This document shows, piece by piece, positions 9,058 through 17,589 of a stretch of 64,000 nucleotides of DNA. The DNA comes from an uncultured Alphaproteobacteria bacterium (GTDB taxonomy: Bacteria > Pseudomonadota > Alphaproteobacteria > HIMB59 > GCA-002718135). Numbering within the stretch: position 1 is the stretch's first letter; each line of letters starts with the position of its first letter. Location of the stretch: the NCBI GenBank assembly GCA_902607435.1, contig CACLJX010000006.1, positions 22,943-86,942 of the forward strand. Reading direction: 5' to 3'. Made by a program: the position numbers and the translations under genes. The notes beneath the pieces are model-generated. The model searched no databases. It worked only from the letters and a program-made list of their open reading frames with translations, and had not been told where the DNA came from.

Positions 9058-9862
9058 TAAATTATTTTCATTAGATAAAAAATTAACTTTTATAGTAGGT
9101 TCTTCTGGGCTTATAGGTAGTGAAATTGCTAATGCTTTTAATTCTTTTGGATCAAAGTTAATTTTGCTAGATATAGATAAAGACAAAGGTATTAAACTAG
9201 AAAAAAATTTAAATAAAAATATATCAAAATCAATTTTTTATGAGTTTGATTGTTCTAATTTATCTAATATTGAAAATGAAATTCATAAATTAATTCAAAA
9301 AAATGGTTGCCCAGATATATTTGTAAATTGCTCATATCCAAGAACTTCTGATTGGGCCAATAGCTCATTCTCCCGTATAAAATTAAAATATTTACAAGAA
9401 AATATTGATATTCATTTAAATTCTTATTCTTGGTTAGCGAAAGTAGTTGCTGAATCAATGAAAAAGAATTTTAAAAAAGGGTCCATTATACAGTTAAGTT
9501 CAATTTATGGGATAGTTGCTCAAGATTTAAATGTTTATAAAAAAACTAAAATGCATGAAAACATGACATATTCTATAATTAAAGGAGGTATAATCAGTTT
9601 AACTAAACAAATGGCTTCATACTATGGAAAATATGGCATCAGGGTTAATTCTATTAGTCCAGGAGGAATCAAAGGACACATTGCAGGAAAAAAAATCAAA
9701 CAAAGTAAAACATTTATAAAAAATTACTCTTTAAAGACACCTCTAGGTAGATTAGCTAGTCCTCATGAAATTGCAACTTCAGCACTTTTTTTAGCAAGTG
9801 AAGCTTCTTCATATATAACTGGATCTAATTTAATTGTAGATGGAGGATGGACGTCGATTTAG
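9044..9862 (+). CDS. ptmA: Short-chain dehydrogenase, PtmA-like
   Basis: A 272-aa classical SDR. The N-terminal nucleotide motif is VGSSGLIGSEI (about 18-28), then comes FVNCSYPRTSDW where most SDRs have NNAG. The active-site YSIIKGG supplies Tyr and Lys, and the C-terminus is TGSNLIVDGGWTS. The altered NCSYP segment is typical of PtmA-like members in flagellin/LPS glycan clusters. It overlaps the LegF gene by 14 bases. In Campylobacter, PtmA takes part in making the glucosamine phosphate precursor for legionaminic acid; that assignment is transferred by context. Confidence 0.82.
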   Translation: MIDYNKLFSLDKKLTFIVGSSGLIGSEIANAFNSFGSKLILLDIDKDKGIKLEKNLNKNISKSIFYEFDCSNLSNIENEIHKLIQKNGCPDIFVNCSYPRTSDWANSSFSRIKLKYLQENIDIHLNSYSWLAKVVAESMKKNFKKGSIIQLSSIYGIVAQDLNVYKKTKMHENMTYSIIKGGIISLTKQMASYYGKYGIRVNSISPGGIKGHIAGKKIKQSKTFIKNYSLKTPLGRLASPHEIATSALFLASEASSYITGSNLIVDGGWTSI

Positions 9863-9979
9863 TGATTTTATTTATTAGTTTATTAAAAAAAATTATTTAA
9901 AGTTCTACAAGGTTTATATAAGTAGTAAAATCAATTAAAAAATTATAAGTAAATTAATCAAAAAAATATTAATAAATAA

Positions 9980-11185
9980 ATGAAAAAAAAATCAAAGCAT
10001 TTAGACATGCAAATTGATTTGCTGCCTAAAAAAGTAAAATGGTGTTCTAAATGCTTAATGTCAAATCAAAGACCAAGAATAACGTTTGATAACAATGGGG
10101 TTTGTGCGGCATGCAATAATTTACAATATATTAAAAATGAAATTAATTGGGATAAAAGAAATGATGAATTTTTAAGACTTTTAGATAAACATCGAAGTAA
10201 AAATAATGATTGGGATGTTGTAGTGCCTAGTAGTGGTGGCAAAGATTCTGGTTATGTTGCTCATCAATTAAAATACAAATATGGAATGAACCCTCTGTTA
10301 GTTACTTGGAGTCCAATGAAATATACCGAAATTGGTTTCAAAAATTTTGAAAATTTATCAGAAAGTGGTTTTACAAATATTAAATGTACTCCAAATGGAC
10401 TAATACATAAAAAGCTAGCAAGACTATGTTTCGAAGAACTGGGAGATGCTTTCCATGTTTTTGTATTGGGACAAGTATATTATCCAATTCACATGGCTAT
10501 TAAATTTAATATCAATCTTGTTTTTTATGGAGAAAATGGCGAGGTTGAATATGCAGGAGATCCTGAAGCCGTTGATAAACCTTATATGGATATTATTAAA
10601 AATAAAAAATGGCTTTTAGGGTATTTGAAAGGTATTTCTTTAGAAAAATTAATAAGTGTAGGGAAAAAAAAGAAAGAATATTTAAGTACTGAGGATTTTA
10701 ATAACTCAGATTTAAAATTTTATAAATCACCATTAAAGAAAGATATAATACAATCAAAGATTAGTAGAATTTATTATTATAATTATTTTCACAGATGGAA
10801 TCCTCAAGAAAATTTTTATTATTGTGTAGAAAATACTAAATTTATTCCAAATAATGAAAGGAGCGAAGGTACTTATTCAAAGTATTCAAGTCTTGATGAT
10901 AAAATGGATGGAATGCATTATTATATGAGATATATAAAGTTTGGTCTTGGTAGGTGTGTAGAAGATGCATCGCATGAAATAAGGGATGGCCATATTACTA
11001 GAGAAGAGGGAATTGCGTTAATGAAAAAATACGAAGGAGAATTCCCAAAAAAATATTTTAAAGAATTTCTTGAATATCTTAATATTACCGAGGGGCATTT
11101 TTGGAAAGTTGTTGATTCATGGAGGTCAAAATATTTATGGAACAAAATTAATGGTAAATGGCTTTTAAAATATCCTATTACATAA
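9980..11185 (+). CDS. N-acetyl sugar amidotransferase, WbpG/PseA/PtmG family
   Basis: A 401-aa ATP-pyrophosphatase-type amidotransferase. Two zinc-type pairs, C22/C25 and C42/C45, come first, then the PP-loop SSGGKDS (84-90). The rest resembles proteins that turn an N-acetyl group into an acetamidino group. In Pseudomonas aeruginosa WbpG works with dedicated HisH and HisF paralogues, and in Campylobacter PseA/PtmG act on pseudaminic or legionaminic acid. The matching HisF/HisH pair is found here at 16723-18220, about 5.5 kb downstream, so the trio is probably functional though split. It starts 117 bases after the SDR and may have its own promoter. Confidence 0.88.
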   Translation: MKKKSKHLDMQIDLLPKKVKWCSKCLMSNQRPRITFDNNGVCAACNNLQYIKNEINWDKRNDEFLRLLDKHRSKNNDWDVVVPSSGGKDSGYVAHQLKYKYGMNPLLVTWSPMKYTEIGFKNFENLSESGFTNIKCTPNGLIHKKLARLCFEELGDAFHVFVLGQVYYPIHMAIKFNINLVFYGENGEVEYAGDPEAVDKPYMDIIKNKKWLLGYLKGISLEKLISVGKKKKEYLSTEDFNNSDLKFYKSPLKKDIIQSKISRIYYYNYFHRWNPQENFYYCVENTKFIPNNERSEGTYSKYSSLDDKMDGMHYYMRYIKFGLGRCVEDASHEIRDGHITREEGIALMKKYEGEFPKKYFKEFLEYLNITEGHFWKVVDSWRSKYLWNKINGKWLLKYPIT

Positions 11186-11230
11186 TATTGTATATTGTGA
11201 CTAAAATCTTTAAAATTTATATTTAACAAA

Positions 11231-12277
11231 ATGTCTAATTATAAAATTATTCGTAATGGTTATTTAGCAAAAAAAATTGTTATTGTGGATGGTCTTGCAG
11301 GCTGTGGAAAAACATTGATATCTCCTATTGTGTCAGCTTTTGATAGAGTTGAGCTTTTAAACTATGCTTTTGAAATTGAGTTTGTATGTAGGTTAAAAAA
11401 ACTAAAAAAAATTTCAACAGATGCAACTATATCATTAATAAAAATGTTTACTGATCATAAGTTGTATCAAACTATGATGGGCAGAGAGACAAATTTTCGA
11501 TATTCGGATCTATCAGGTGTTTTTAATGATTCCAATCCATCAAGATATTTCAACAGAATATTCACTGAGGATAATGAAATGTCAATCCCAGATAAAATTA
11601 AAAATGAAAGACCAATTTTGAATTTAACAACACATGATTTATTGAGTTATTCCCAACCTATTTTGCAGGCTTTGGCAAATAGATTAGTTTATATAGAAGT
11701 TGTAAGACATCCTCTATATATGATTATTCAGCAATCATTAAATATGGAAAGATTACTTGATAATCCAAGAGATATTCAGATAAATTTTAAATACAAAAAT
11801 AAACAACTGCCATATTTTGCAAAGGGATGGGAAGATTTATTTATAAAGTCTAATAATATTGATAAAGCAATATATTATATTTTCAAAAGTATGAAATTAA
11901 GCGAATTAACTAGGAATAAAATTAATAATTCTAGTTTTAACAATTTAATTACAATTCCTTTTGAAAAGTTTGTTTTTAGTCCTCATATATATCTAAATAA
12001 AATAGAAAAAAAATTAGGTAGTAAAATTATTAAAAGAACATTACGGACTCTTAAGAAACAAAAAGTACCAAGAAAGAAAATTGCTGACGGAATACCACTA
12101 TCAATATATAAAAGGTGTGGTTGGAAACCACCAAAAAAAAATCTTACTGAGAAAGAAGAATTAAATGTTAGAAGAAATTATTGTTTGAAACAAGGAGCTA
12201 GTGAACAAGCAATGAAAAAATTAGATGAAATTTTACATCATTATGAGAAAAAATTTTGCAAGAACATATTTAACTAA
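11231..12277 (+). CDS. P-loop protein, possibly sulfotransferase-like
   Basis: A 348-aa protein with a clear Walker A motif GLAGCGKT at 21-28 (preceded by a beta strand KKIVIVD). A later segment LVYIEVVRHPLYMIIQQ looks like the 3'-phosphate-binding strand of sulfotransferase-like P-loop proteins, where an RxP/RHP motif is common. The C-terminal third is strongly basic. It lies 45 bases after the amidotransferase and 2 bases before the aldolase, so it links the two biosynthetic sets. A kinase or sulfotransferase acting on the glycan are both possible; I do not recognise a named family. Confidence 0.6.
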   Translation: MSNYKIIRNGYLAKKIVIVDGLAGCGKTLISPIVSAFDRVELLNYAFEIEFVCRLKKLKKISTDATISLIKMFTDHKLYQTMMGRETNFRYSDLSGVFNDSNPSRYFNRIFTEDNEMSIPDKIKNERPILNLTTHDLLSYSQPILQALANRLVYIEVVRHPLYMIIQQSLNMERLLDNPRDIQINFKYKNKQLPYFAKGWEDLFIKSNNIDKAIYYIFKSMKLSELTRNKINNSSFNNLITIPFEKFVFSPHIYLNKIEKKLGSKIIKRTLRTLKKQKVPRKKIADGIPLSIYKRCGWKPPKKNLTEKEELNVRRNYCLKQGASEQAMKKLDEILHHYEKKFCKNIFN

Positions 12278-12279
12278 AA

Positions 12280-13035
12280 ATGAGTTTAAAAAGAAAAATA
12301 AATAATAATGAATTAACAATTGGTACATGGATTACAATTAACAATCCATTAATACCTGATATTTTATCATCAGCTGGTTTTGATTGGCTTTGTGTTGATA
12401 TGGAGCATAGTGCTATTGATTTAAATGATTTGATGCTATTAATAATTTCAATTGAAAATAATAAAATTTATCCTTTAGTCAGGGTTGGTGAGAATGATCC
12501 TAATTTAATCAAGAGAGTAATGGATATTGGTGCTTATGGAGTAATCGTCCCAAATGTTAATAATGAAAATGATGCAATTAAGGCAGTGAATTCAGTTAAA
12601 TACCCTCCTCAAGGCAAAAGAGGAGTGGGTTTGTTTAGAGCTCAAAAATTTGGCAAAAAGTTTCAAAGTTATTTCAATTGGGTCAAAAAAGATAGTGTAG
12701 TAATTATTCAAATTGAACATATAGACGCTGTAAACAATATTGAAAAAATTTTTTCTGTCAAAGGTTTAGATGGTTATTTTATAGGGCCTTATGATTTGTC
12801 AAGCTCAATGGGTATAACGGGAGATTTTAAAAACAAGAAATTTCAGAATGTTATAAAAAAAATAATTGAAGCAGGAAAAAAATATAATATAACAGCAGGT
12901 TTTCATTCAGTAAATTCTGATCCAGCAGAGGCAATACAGTATAAAAAAAAAGGATTTAAAATCCTTTCCCTTAGTGTGGATGCTATTTTTCTTGGTGATA
13001 AAGCTACAGAATCACTTATGAAACTAAAAAAATAA
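12280..13035 (+). CDS. HpcH/HpaI family aldolase
   Basis: A 251-aa class II pyruvate-type aldolase. Family landmarks are FDWLCVDMEH (34-43), PLVRVGEND (substrate arginine), the metal-binding IIQIEHIDAV, and GPYDLSSSMGITG. Known members join pyruvate reversibly with aldehydes, giving 2-keto-3-deoxy-4-hydroxy acids. Inside a polysaccharide region and followed by a CMP-sugar transferase (26 bases), SDR, dehydroquinate-synthase-like protein and Gfo/Idh protein, it may make or trim the carbon skeleton of an unusual ulosonic acid. A catabolic role is less likely because no degradation genes are near. Confidence 0.85.
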   Translation: MSLKRKINNNELTIGTWITINNPLIPDILSSAGFDWLCVDMEHSAIDLNDLMLLIISIENNKIYPLVRVGENDPNLIKRVMDIGAYGVIVPNVNNENDAIKAVNSVKYPPQGKRGVGLFRAQKFGKKFQSYFNWVKKDSVVIIQIEHIDAVNNIEKIFSVKGLDGYFIGPYDLSSSMGITGDFKNKKFQNVIKKIIEAGKKYNITAGFHSVNSDPAEAIQYKKKGFKILSLSVDAIFLGDKATESLMKLKK

Positions 13036-13061
13036 ATCATTGTTTATATATAATTAAACTT

Positions 13062-13763
13062 ATGAAAATAATATGTATGATACCAGCAAGGATAGGAAGT
13101 AAAAGAATTAAAAAAAAGAATTTAAGGTTGATTAATAATAAACCTTTAGTCAGTTATGTTATAGAAAAAGCAAAGAAATGTAGATTATTTAGTGCAATTT
13201 ACTTGAATTCTGATTCTATGGTTTTTGAAAAAATTGCAACAAAATATGGAATTAATTTTTATCATAGAAATAAAAAATTAGCTTCTGATAAATCAACAAA
13301 TGATGAATTTACATTAGATTTTATGAAAAATATAAAAGGAGATATATTATTACAAATTCTTCCAACTTCTCCTCTTTTATCTACTAATGAAATTAATGAT
13401 TTCACTAGATATATGATTAAAAAAAAATATGAAACATTAATTTCTGTTGAACATAAACAAATTGCTTGTTTATATAATAATAAACCAATTAATTTTAATA
13501 GATTAAAACATAATCCACCTTCTCAAACGCTAGAACCTATAAAAGTTTATGCAAGTGTTTTAATGGGTTGGAAATATTCTAGTTTTAAAAATAATATGAA
13601 TAAATATGGCTCAGCATACCATGGTGGCAAAGGCAAAATAGGATATTTTGAATTAAAAGGATTATCAACAATAGATATTGATACTGAAGAAGATTTTAGA
13701 TTAGCTGAAAAAATGATTATTTCAAATAACAAAAAAATAAATTTTAAAATTAAATATGCATAA
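13062..13763 (+). CDS. Second CMP-sugar cytidylyltransferase family protein
   Basis: A 233-aa cytidylyltransferase with IPARIGSKRIKKKN at the CTP site (about 7-20), YLNSDS, the QILPTSPLL motif near residue 98 and a C-terminal TIDIDTEEDF. Family members activate 3-deoxy-2-ulosonic acids with CTP. It differs clearly from the LegF-like enzyme at 8350 (for example ARIGSKR instead of MRGGSKG), so it probably has a different substrate. It lies 26 bases behind the aldolase gene and 11 bases before an SDR gene. Its likely partner in supplying the sugar acid is the aldolase, not the NeuB-type synthase; this is inference. Confidence 0.85.
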   Translation: MKIICMIPARIGSKRIKKKNLRLINNKPLVSYVIEKAKKCRLFSAIYLNSDSMVFEKIATKYGINFYHRNKKLASDKSTNDEFTLDFMKNIKGDILLQILPTSPLLSTNEINDFTRYMIKKKYETLISVEHKQIACLYNNKPINFNRLKHNPPSQTLEPIKVYASVLMGWKYSSFKNNMNKYGSAYHGGKGKIGYFELKGLSTIDIDTEEDFRLAEKMIISNNKKINFKIKYA

Positions 13764-13774
13764 TAGATGATTTT

Positions 13775-14494
13775 ATGAAAAATCAAGAAAAAACAGATTA
13801 TAATTTATCATTTAAAAATAAAACAGTTTTAGTTACTGGAGCTTCCAGAGGTATTGGATTTAATATATCTGAAGATTTTAAATATTTAGGTGCTAAAGTA
13901 ATAACATTGAGTTCAAAAGATTATAACTTTTCATCTGATTATCATTTAAAAAAATTAATAAATTACATAAAAAAAATAAAAAAAATTGATATTCTTATTA
14001 ACAATGCTGGAGTAAATTTTTCAGAAGAAAATATAAATTTTTCTATAAAAAAATATGAAAAACTTATGAATATTAATTTAAAAGCACCTTTTTTGATTAC
14101 TCAAGCTGTAACAAAAAAAATGATCAAATATAAGTATGGAAGGATTATTAATATATCATCGATTTTATCAGAAAGAGTTAGGATTGGAAAATCTTCATAT
14201 TCATCTTCTAAATTTGGATTAATAGGCTTTACCAAAACTCTTTCTGTTGAGTTAGCTAAATACAATATTCTTGTTAATGCTATATCACCAGGCGTAATTG
14301 CAACAGAAATGACAAAATCTATGTTAACGAAGCAACAAATTAAAAAAATAAGGAATGAAATTCCTCTTAAACGCCTTGGAAACACGAAAGATATTGCGAG
14401 TGCTGTTATATATCTTTCAAGTGATATTAACCAGTATATTACTGGACATAATCTAGTAGTTGATGGAGGTTTATTAAGTTGTTTAAATGTATAA
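13775..14494 (+). CDS. Short-chain dehydrogenase/reductase (FabG-like)
   Basis: A 239-aa classical SDR with all motifs: VTGASRGIG (near 21-29), NNAGVNF, the catalytic Ser in INISSILSE, YSSSKFG (Tyr and Lys), and a GHNLVVDGG end. The stop overlaps the start of the dehydroquinate-synthase-like gene by 8 bases, tying it to that reaction sequence. It probably oxidises or reduces a hydroxyl/keto group on the product of the aldolase-cyclase set. A housekeeping fatty-acid role is unlikely in this location. Confidence 0.85.
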   Translation: MKNQEKTDYNLSFKNKTVLVTGASRGIGFNISEDFKYLGAKVITLSSKDYNFSSDYHLKKLINYIKKIKKIDILINNAGVNFSEENINFSIKKYEKLMNINLKAPFLITQAVTKKMIKYKYGRIINISSILSERVRIGKSSYSSSKFGLIGFTKTLSVELAKYNILVNAISPGVIATEMTKSMLTKQQIKKIRNEIPLKRLGNTKDIASAVIYLSSDINQYITGHNLVVDGGLLSCLNV

Positions 14495-15554
14495 ATTAGA
14501 AATTAGATCTTCCCTTAAGCCATATGGTCTAGAATTAACAAACAACTACAATAAAAATTTAAGAACAATATATTCAAAAGGTGATTTGATATTAATAGAT
14601 ACTAAAATTTTTATAACGTATGGATTACCAAAATTTATAAATAAATTATCTATTATTAAAATAAGTCCAAATGAATCAAAAAAAGAATATTTATACATTG
14701 TAAAAATTATATCTCATATTCTGAAAAAAAAATTTTCCAAAAGAAATAAGATTATATGTATAGGTGGAGGCATACTTCAAGATATTTGTAGTTTTATATC
14801 ATTAATTTTATTTAGAGGTATTGAATGGATTTTTTTTCCTACTACATTATTATCTCAAGCTGATAGTTGTATTGGTGGAAAAATATCAATTAATTTTAAT
14901 GAATATAAAAATCAAATTGGAAATTATAACCCTCCAAATTGGATATATGTAGATATGAATTTTCTATCTACTTTAAATAAGAATCAATTCTATTCAGGTA
15001 TTGGGGAAATCATGCATTTTTATTTTGTTTCAAGTAAGAAAGATTTTTTAATGATGAGACAAAATTTTAATTTATTATTAAACAGAGATAAAAAGACTTT
15101 ATTTAAAATTATATCTAGATGTCTTGAAATTAAAAAAAGATTTATAGAAATTGATGAATTTGATAAAGGAATTAGAAATCTTCTTAATTATGGTCATACA
15201 TTTGGTCATGCTATAGAATCAGTCACAAACTATACAATACCCCATGGTATTGCAGTAGCACATGGTATGAATATTGCCAATTTTATTTCTTATAAATATG
15301 GCTATTTGTCTAAAAATAATTTTAATGATATGCAAAGTTTACTTTCAATAATTTATTCATGCAAATATCCAAAAAAATTTAATCAAAATAAATTTATGAA
15401 ATTTTTATTAAAAGATAAAAAAACAATTAAAAATGAACTCAATGTAATTTTATCAAAAAAATTAGGAAAAATGTTTGTAAAAAAACAAAAATTAAATCGC
15501 AGATTTATAAAAATAATAAATAAATATTTTTGTATATACTTTAATTTTTCATGA
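14487..15554 (+). CDS. 3-dehydroquinate-synthase-like sugar cyclase with altered active site
   Basis: A 355-aa member of the AroB/sugar-phosphate-cyclase superfamily. The NAD site CIGGGILQDI (91-100), RGIEWIFFPTTLLSQADSCIGGK (from 110), metal ligand E174, GHTFGHAIE (236-244) and PHGIAVAHGM are all present. The lysine three residues after the metal-binding glutamate, which contacts substrate in true dehydroquinate synthases (ExxK), is His177 here. Together with its place in a glycan operon, this argues against shikimate synthesis and for a different keto-sugar substrate. It overlaps the SDR by 8 bases and the following oxidoreductase by 4 (ATGA). Confidence 0.82.
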   Translation: MYKLEIRSSLKPYGLELTNNYNKNLRTIYSKGDLILIDTKIFITYGLPKFINKLSIIKISPNESKKEYLYIVKIISHILKKKFSKRNKIICIGGGILQDICSFISLILFRGIEWIFFPTTLLSQADSCIGGKISINFNEYKNQIGNYNPPNWIYVDMNFLSTLNKNQFYSGIGEIMHFYFVSSKKDFLMMRQNFNLLLNRDKKTLFKIISRCLEIKKRFIEIDEFDKGIRNLLNYGHTFGHAIESVTNYTIPHGIAVAHGMNIANFISYKYGYLSKNNFNDMQSLLSIIYSCKYPKKFNQNKFMKFLLKDKKTIKNELNVILSKKLGKMFVKKQKLNRRFIKIINKYFCIYFNFS

Positions 15555-16534
15555 AAAAACAAGTAGGCATTATTGGTTTTGGAAAAATGGGTCAATTAAG
15601 ATTTAATATTATTAAAAAATTAGATATTTTTAAAGTGGTTTCTATATATGATCCTTGCTCAACAAAAAAAAATAAATTATTTGTAAATTCACTTGATGAT
15701 TTGATTGATAATAAAGATATTGAAATTATTTTTATTTGTACTCCAAATTATTTGAATAAACAATTAACAATAAAATCACTGAAGAAAAAAAAACATGTTT
15801 TTTGTGAGAAACCACCCGGCCTAAATGCTAATGATATTAAACAAGTAATTATTGCAGAAAAAAAGTATAAAAAAATACTAATGTACGGTTTTAATCATCG
15901 ACATCATGATAGCATTCAAAAGATAAAAAAAATTGTAGATAAGAAAGAATTCGGCAGAATACTATGGATGAGAGGAAGATATGGCAAAAGCGTAGAAACT
16001 AATTTTTATAAAAATTGGAGATCAAAAAAAGAATATTCAGGAGGAGGTATTTTAATCGATCAAGGTATTCATATGTTAGATATTTTTTTATATTTAGCAG
16101 GTAACTTTGATAAAATTCAAGCTACAGTTTCAAATTTATATTGGGATTTAGATATTGAAGACAATGTATTTGCATTACTTCAAAATTCAAAAAATAAAAT
16201 TGATGCTTCTTTACATTCAACAATGACACAATGGAGAAATTTATTTTCTTTAGAAGTTTTTCTTGAAAAAGGATATGTTGTCTTAAATGGTTTAAATACA
16301 GCCTCAAAATCCTATGGTGAAGAGGTTTTGAATATTGCTAAAAATAGATCTTTGCCCCCTGCAGCTGTTTGGGAAGAAGAGGAAAATATTTATTTTAAAA
16401 TTGATAACTCATTTGAAAAAGAAATAATCGAATTTAATAAATCAATTATTAAAAATAAAAAACCAATGATTGGTAATTCATTAGAAGCTCTTCAATTGAT
16501 GAAAGTAGTTGATAAAATATATAATTTTAGTTAA
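15551..16534 (+). CDS. Gfo/Idh/MocA-type oxidoreductase
   Basis: A 327-aa NAD(P)-dependent oxidoreductase. The Rossmann motif is IIGFGKMGQLRF (7-18), the EKP motif is in HVFCEKPPGLN, and the second domain has GGGILIDQGIHMLDIFLYLAG with the family's Asp and His. It shares an ATGA overlap with the cyclase-like gene and closes the 12280-16534 set. It is larger than, and distinct from, the Gfo/Idh protein at 7447. Substrate is probably a keto-sugar or cyclitol made by the preceding enzymes. The next gene starts 188 bases on, so the operon may end here. Confidence 0.82.
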   Translation: MKKQVGIIGFGKMGQLRFNIIKKLDIFKVVSIYDPCSTKKNKLFVNSLDDLIDNKDIEIIFICTPNYLNKQLTIKSLKKKKHVFCEKPPGLNANDIKQVIIAEKKYKKILMYGFNHRHHDSIQKIKKIVDKKEFGRILWMRGRYGKSVETNFYKNWRSKKEYSGGGILIDQGIHMLDIFLYLAGNFDKIQATVSNLYWDLDIEDNVFALLQNSKNKIDASLHSTMTQWRNLFSLEVFLEKGYVVLNGLNTASKSYGEEVLNIAKNRSLPPAAVWEEEENIYFKIDNSFEKEIIEFNKSIIKNKKPMIGNSLEALQLMKVVDKIYNFS

Positions 16535-16722
16535 GTTTAGTTTAAGACAATTAAAATAAAGAATTTTTCTTATATAAAGACTGTGACAATTTGATATTGC
16601 AATATTTTCATAATTAATTTAATCAAATTAACTAATACAAAAACAATCAAGCAAAGAAAGACGTGTAGAATTGAATAGAGAAATATTATCAATTTTAACC
16701 CAAATATTAACATAGGTATTTT

Positions 16723-17589
16723 TTGTCTTTAGCATTGCGAATTATACCAAAATTAGACATTAAAGGCTCTAATTTAGTTAAAGGTATTCATCTTGAAGGT
16801 TTACGTGTATTGGGTAAGCCTCAGTCTTTTGCAAAATATTATTATGAAAATGGTGCTGATGAATTAATTTATCAGGATGTAGTTGCAAGTTTATACGGCC
16901 GCAATAGTCTTCAAGATATTATTTCAAAAACGGCGAAGGAAATCTTTATTCCACTTAATGTAGGAGGCGGAATTAGAACAATTCAAGATATCTCAACTAT
17001 TTTGCTTGCTGGTGCAGATAAAGTTTCTATAAATACATCAGCTATAAATAATCCTGAATTGATAAGTTCAGCAGCTAATGTGTTTGGATCTTCAACTATT
17101 GTTGTGAGTATTGAAGTGATTAAACAAACTAATGGAAAGTACACTGCATTTACAGATAATGGTCGCACCGTAACAGGCAAAGAAGTAATTGCTTGGGCGA
17201 AACAAGTAGAAAAGTTAGGTGCAGGAGAAATTTCTTTAACTAGCGTCGATCATGAAGGATCAGGAAAAGGATTCGATTTAACTTTAGCTAAAAGTGTTAC
17301 TGATGCAGTTTCTATTCCAGTTGTTGTGCATGGTGGAGCCGGTAAGATGGAGCATGTTTTAAGTTTAGCAAAAGAAGTGCCTGCAAGTGGCATAGCAATA
17401 GCATCTTTATTTCACTACAATTATATAAAGCATCATCGAAACACAGATGGTTATGAAGAAGAAGGCAATATTGATTTTCTTAAAAGTAATAAAATTCTGT
17501 CTAATATTCAAAGTGTGTCTATTGACGAATTGAAATCTTATCTTTTGCAACACAATATTTTTTGTAGGAAACATGAAACGCTCATATAA
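16723..17589 (+). CDS. hisF: HisF-like imidazole glycerol phosphate synthase cyclase paralogue (amidotransferase partner)
   Basis: A 288-aa TIM-barrel protein of the HisF family. Near the start are RIIPKLDIKGSNLVKGI, then VGGGIRTIQDI, VSINTSAINNPEL, GAGEISLTSVDHEGSG and VVHGGAGKMEH. It is about 30 residues longer than histidine-pathway HisF. No other histidine genes are near, and HisH follows with a 17-base overlap. By analogy with P. aeruginosa HisF2/HisH2, it would channel ammonia to the WbpG/PseA-type amidotransferase at 9980. Translation appears to start with TTG at 16723, because no ATG precedes the conserved N-terminus in frame. Confidence 0.85.
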   Translation: MSLALRIIPKLDIKGSNLVKGIHLEGLRVLGKPQSFAKYYYENGADELIYQDVVASLYGRNSLQDIISKTAKEIFIPLNVGGGIRTIQDISTILLAGADKVSINTSAINNPELISSAANVFGSSTIVVSIEVIKQTNGKYTAFTDNGRTVTGKEVIAWAKQVEKLGAGEISLTSVDHEGSGKGFDLTLAKSVTDAVSIPVVVHGGAGKMEHVLSLAKEVPASGIAIASLFHYNYIKHHRNTDGYEEEGNIDFLKSNKILSNIQSVSIDELKSYLLQHNIFCRKHETLI

